Positions 59,495 through 64,000 of a stretch of DNA of 64,000 nt are shown in pieces. The stretch covers positions 35,224,853 to 35,288,852 of the forward strand of contig CM023449.1 of NCBI GenBank assembly GCA_013339765.2, written 5' to 3'. The stretch's first letter is position 1, and every line of letters begins with the position of its first letter. Source of the DNA: Haemaphysalis longicornis. Its lineage: Eukaryota > Arthropoda > Arachnida > Ixodida > Ixodidae. The notes under the pieces are model-generated. The model saw nothing but the letters and a program-made list of their open reading frames with translations, was not told the DNA's origin and did no database searches. The translations under genes and the position numbers were made by a program.

Positions 59495-62334
59495 CGTTTC
59501 GCCGAAAGCGACCAAAGCTCTTCACACCAACCGCAGTGCTGATGAAATGCAGAATTTCAGTATCTGTTTGAATGACTGTGAGTAGTGTTTGTTCTTGTCC
59601 CCACTGCGTATTACGCCTACCCTGCCTTTGATTTACCCAGGAAACAAAAACAGAACTCGGGACAAGGCAAAGAAGAAGTTACACACCCACAGCTAGCGCC
59701 AGGTCGCTTGTCTTGTTAGTAAATCGCATATAACAATTTTTCATTCGTGTATTCAAATACCTGTTGTTACAGCAGTACTGCATTTTTTTGGTTCTCAGAT
59801 TGTTAGCGTTACTGCACCCACTGTTATCCCACTTCTATTTTCTCTTAGTTTGAATTCGTAAGCTTCTTCATCAAATGAAACCACAATCAGGCTTGGCCAA
59901 ACCGCCAGAGTGGGTACGTGCCATTCTTGTTATGGCTCCAACCAATCAACCAACAACCAACAGCTAGAGGTCTGTGTGTAGCGTCCTTCTTAGTACTGTT
60001 GAAAACGTGCTCTTGTGTCCGTACTATGAATTAAATGCCCAAATACTTTTCCTGTTGCAGTTACTTTCTTCAACCACTTTGAATCCCCTCCCGCCTAGTT
60101 TGCATTATTACAGTTCAATTTCCCTACTACTGCATTGTTCCCAACCCTGAACGCCCTTAGATCCTCCGTGAAGGCACGGTCACGTTAGTCCGAAAAGAGA
60201 GCGTCCAGGCATGTGCTCGACCATACAATGCATAGACATGTCGGTATGTAATAGGTTTATGATGCAACGTGCTGAGACGACAAGCGAAGCTCAAATTCCT
60301 CCATATCACCCTTCCCAAACACGATTGCACGTGGTATTTAAAAATAATGGCGTGTAAGGCTCCTACAATACCAAATAAGCTATGAATAGAACCAAACTAA
60401 GCATCTTTGAGAGTGAATTAAACCACCCAGGGTAATCAAAAATCGAGAAATGTCGCGAATCTTATAATGATTGTATTTTTACGTTTTACAACTGCCGGAG
60501 CCGAACACGTCACACTTGCGTATCAGCTACGGATTCATACCCCTTAGCGCTTGTCGCGCGTATCCGAGGCTGATCCTAGGATGTAGTTCGTGCAGAGTAC
60601 GCGTTACGCTGCGTAACGAATGCGGAGGACTGGTAGGTTTTATCTTCTGGCGCACGGCTTGTAGCGCACAGCTCGCGGCAGTGTGTTCAGTGACGGATGG
60701 CTCTAGGACCATAGCCCCCCAGATGGTTCGCCAAAGCTGGCGTTGTTCTTGGCGCATAATAATTAGAACGAGGCTAGAATACCCCCTTTCGTCCCCAACC
60801 GCAGACTGCTGTACATACTCCGCATGACAGAAAAGCCCGGCCGCTCGATACTGGCGTTGACCTCAATAGACTCGCTAGGGAAGTCAGGTGCTGGCCGACC
60901 CGATTCCCACAAGCGCGCGGGGTGGACTGCCGGTGTCACGCGCGGAGTCGACCCTATGTGGGTCAGGGCGCGGTCGCACGAAGTCAAGGGTGCTCCGACA
61001 TGAGCCTCATTTCCTATCTTCAGTCCTGGTTGTGGGGTCGATCTCACTAGGAATGAAATAGAGGTAAGAAGTTATTCTAGCTGCTGCTTTTGACATAAAT
61101 CGGTCAGCCTTGAAAGCGTCTGGGTCTCCACTGGAAATGTTTGCACAGTTTTCACTGCGAGGCCGTTTTATAAGCCAATAAAGTGCTACGGTGGGGTATT
61201 TTCATTACTTAGCTAAGTAACGAAAATGCATCCGGTTAGTTTTCCGTCACGTAAGCTGAAGCCTTATTGATCTCAGAACACAGAGAAACCAATTTTGGAA
61301 CGCGACCACGAGAGTAAGTTTTTTTGGGCGTGTTTTATCAAACTTAAAGCGCTTTAGCAAAGTTAGTTTTTTCAGCAGCCATTTATAGCTGAAAATATTT
61401 TGCTTATATCCATGTCAAAAAAGGAATGCCCTCAATTTCTCAAGAAAGCCCTCTCACCTGCATTTTAGAACATTTGCACCTTTGGCCCTATAACTCTAGA
61501 ATCCTTGCGTAATATTTTTGTTTTCAAACAGAACTCGAGCTGCGCTACTGTTGTCAGAATGAAAGAGCAGAGTTCAAATATTTGATTACCGCCCCCGGTT
61601 CCGCATGTATGTTTACTGCCGAACAGGAGAGACTCTCGCCGAATGTATCCTTTTGTTGAGCTGTTTCATAAGCCAAGCGGCAGCCAGTTTAAACTATGCT
61701 TTTTTTAAAGCATTTTCTATGAAAAACACAACTCACCAAGAATGTGATAGGTTGCTTCATAAACCAAGCGACAGGCATTTTAAATTACGCCCTTTTAAAC
61801 CGTTTGCCGTGATAAACATAATTCGCCAAGTATGTGACCCTATAAAACAGCAACTACCAAACACTTTGAATGTCTTTTCGAGAGATACGTTTTCGATACA
61901 AAAACTGTTTGTACTTTAATACAATGGAAAATGCAGTGAATTTGCTCTGTCTGCTGTCCCATAATATTCATGGCGGTGTACGGATCACCTAGAATTTCCG
62001 TAAGGCTTAAGTCTGACTTCGAGGAGAGCGTTTAGAATATTCATTGCGTGTTCAATATACATTCAATTGTGAGTGAAGTTTCGTGCTTATATCGCTCGCA
62101 GACGTCAGCTAGATGTCTAAAATTTAGGGCGCACAAATGTATCAAACGATATCCGAGTGATGTGAAGTAAAAATATATTTGCTTTCTAGTGAAGTGTGCC
62201 GTCTTATCCAACAACAATTGTTAATTCAGCACAGCCCACTATCGCGTACGTTGTAGCAGAGAAATTGTCGTCTGCGCGCTGGTTACGACGAAAGTGCCAA
62301 GAAGACATACAGAACGTCTTAGAAACCTTGTAAC
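59495..62334. other. no recognisable gene
   Basis: Mostly AT-rich. A GC-richer patch at 60480-61050 has a 76-codon minus frame (60527-60757) with no known domain. Confidence 0.45.
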
Positions 62335-62485
62335 AAGAAAGATAGAGAGAGATAGAGAGAGAAAGTGAAAGAGAAAGAGAGAGAGAGATAAAGAGAAAAA
62401 GTAAAAGAGGGAGAAAGAGGAAGAGAAAGAGAGCCGTAGAGAAAGAGAGAGAGATCCAGAGAGAGAGAGAGAGACAGAAAGAGGG
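62335..62485. repeat. GA-rich purine tract
   Basis: AGAGAGA/AAGAGAAAG words on the plus strand for 150 bp, imperfect. Confidence 0.85.
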
Positions 62486-63569
62486 AAGGGCCTTTAATGG
62501 AACAGACAATAGACGAGATTAGCCTGCCAAAGACACAATCGTTGAAATGTACGTGCTGGTGTGGTGTTCGCGTCATAGACTGGCAGCTGCATGGGGCAGT
62601 TGTAAGCAAGTGTCTCAACCTAGAGGAGTTTTTTACATGATGTGGATTCCCCACTATCACGCACGCAGCACAATTCCGTCTGAGTAGCCTTATACAAATG
62701 ACAGTGTCTATAGTGTTCATAAAGCACGCAGGCAAACAGATGGAAACATTTTTTGTATGGCGGTTAAACCAAAAGTATCTAGGTATCGGTTACTGTGAAG
62801 CAGACGCGCTCGCGCACGCACATGCAGTATCCTCTAGATGCTTCACGTTCGGAATTTCTTTACAGCGTTTGCGTAATAGTAGGTAAGGTATCCGTTGTAG
62901 ATAATGTCCGGGCGCGCCCCGATACCATCACCCCTTATAGATGTATTTAATGCACAGCTAATAAACCTACGTTGCGGTGCACGTAGGGAAACGGCAAACC
63001 ATACAGCGTTGGCTGATAGTAAAAGTAGTTAGAATAATCGTAAGAAAAATACTAGCCGTCGCCGTTTTCGATTTTCGCCTTTAAAGCGTTCCCTACAGCA
63101 GGTGTACTTATGTCGGGACTAAGCTAGCAAACAGGGGTGCCCCCGATATAAATGACTACAACTGTGGTTGATAATTATGTCAATTTATGGTAATGACAAA
63201 GGAAGAGGCCCAAGGCGCAACGCTGGACAACGCTGAATAATCGCATCGCCTTCCTGTAATCATCCGGCCTCGCTTTTCGACCGGTGGTGAGCATATGCGC
63301 TCGTGTGAGTGGTGGACGACAGACGCATTTGGGTCAGGGGTCAAGGCCGTCCGAAAATGTCGCCAGCTGCGGCTACATCTCCTTCCCGAAGGCCGCATTG
63401 ATTGGCGGCGACCAGGCCAAGCGGCGGCCGCACTCGGTGGCCGCCAGCCGCGGCGCCAAATCGATGCCCCGCGGCCCCGACCACGAGTGCCACCTCCGCT
63501 GGTTCGCTGACTCACGTACGCGACTTACTCTCGGCTGACTCCTCGGGAAACAGGTGGAGAACCTTCCCT
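62486..63569. other. no recognised gene; GC-rich patch at 63285-63540
   Basis: The GC-rich patch has open frames on both strands (84, 71 and 111 codons), none recognised. It may be coding or a CpG-rich regulatory region. Confidence 0.4.
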
Positions 63570-63860
63570 ACACTGCCAAAAAAATTTACACCCTGAAGAA
63601 TGCAAATTACACCCTTAAGGAGTGTAAATTACGGAAGGGTGTAAACTACACCATTAAGGTTGTAAATTACGTTATATTACCAACACCCTCACACAGTAGC
63701 GAAAAAGAAAACACCCTTATGGGTGTCTTGTCGTTTAAACCATGGACACACCACAAAAAAACGCAAGAATACACCGTTCTAATGGGTGTTTTATCGCTGA
63801 TTCCACCTTTTAAAAGGGTGTTTTTTATTGTTTTCTTTTAAAGGAGTCTAAGGGTGGTAG
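63570..63860. repeat. array of GGGTGT/ACACCC palindromes
   Basis: TTTACACCC, TTACACCCTTAAGGAGTGTA, GGGTGTAAAC, ACACCCTTATGGGTGT, TAATGGGTGTTTTATCG and AAAAGGGTGTTTTTTAT recur in both orientations. The central CCCTT(A)(A/T)GGG is palindromic. Non-coding inverted-repeat element cluster. Confidence 0.7.
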
Positions 63861-64000
63861 TTATAGACAAAAAAATGTGTGAATTATTTTACGGTGTAGA
63901 GATTATATTTTTATTGGAAGCATCAGCTGGGATATCCCAGCAGGTTTTATAAGATGGGCTTAGCTTTCCCCGGATTGTTGATTAATTGTGTGGTTTAACG
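63861..64000. other. window end, no gene seen
   Basis: AT-rich, no recognised feature. Confidence 0.4.

Overview
This window looks like intergenic or intronic DNA from a large, repeat-rich arthropod genome, most likely a hard tick (Ixodidae). The clues are tRNA-headed SINEs ending in (TCAA)n/(GATT)n tails, several non-LTR retrotransposon 3' ends, many short terminal-inverted-repeat elements, long simple repeats and almost no host coding sequence. The taxonomic call rests on recognising repeat styles, not on a database match. There are no operons, phage genes, CRISPR arrays or convincing functional tRNA/rRNA genes.

The one piece of host gene I recognise is a 138-bp exon on the minus strand (36145-36282). 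It has clean splice sites and encodes 46 residues of the extracellular ligand-binding domain of a metabotropic GABA-B receptor, closest to my memory of the subunit-2 type. Much of the surrounding DNA may therefore be intron of that gene, transcribed right to left, although no second exon was found.

Layout. 0-7.3 kb: 3' end of SINE family B at the left edge, a SINE A with perfect target-site duplications (805-1042), three small inverted-repeat elements. 7.4-8.3 kb: two LINE 3' ends in opposite orientations and a SINE A meeting at one (GATT)n tract. 10-13.8 kb: pogo/Tigger-like element, (TA)n, LINE 3' end, LINE reverse-transcriptase relic with YADD. 16-22.7 kb: two direct copies of a ~1.6-kb repeat with TCAG/TCAA tails, enclosing a 397-codon Thr/Pro/Ala-rich repetitive ORF on the minus strand. 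23.5-28 kb: 941-bp TIR element, a 233-bp MITE, repeat family C, (GA)n, LINE 3' end. 30-33.5 kb: long inverted repeat, pogo-like element interrupted by a SINE B whose head is tandemly duplicated. 33-37 kb: an inverted pair of LTR-like repeats around the GABA-B exon. 37-38.8 kb: LINE 3' ends, including a 359-codon RNase H/CCHC fragment. 39-50 kb: inverted copies of families E and F, three to four SINE A copies, palindrome arrays, (CAAT)n and (CAGA)n. 50.9-51.2 kb: foldback embedded in (TA)n with a hammerhead-ribozyme-like core, probably Penelope-related. 54-64 kb: a minisatellite, repeat C, an RTE-like LINE relic, purine tracts and a palindrome array.

The elements do not form a pathway. They record layered transposition around at least one neural receptor gene. 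No wholly new biological system is proven; the best leads are the foldback/ribozyme-like element, the repetitive mucin-like ORF and the arrays of small palindromes.
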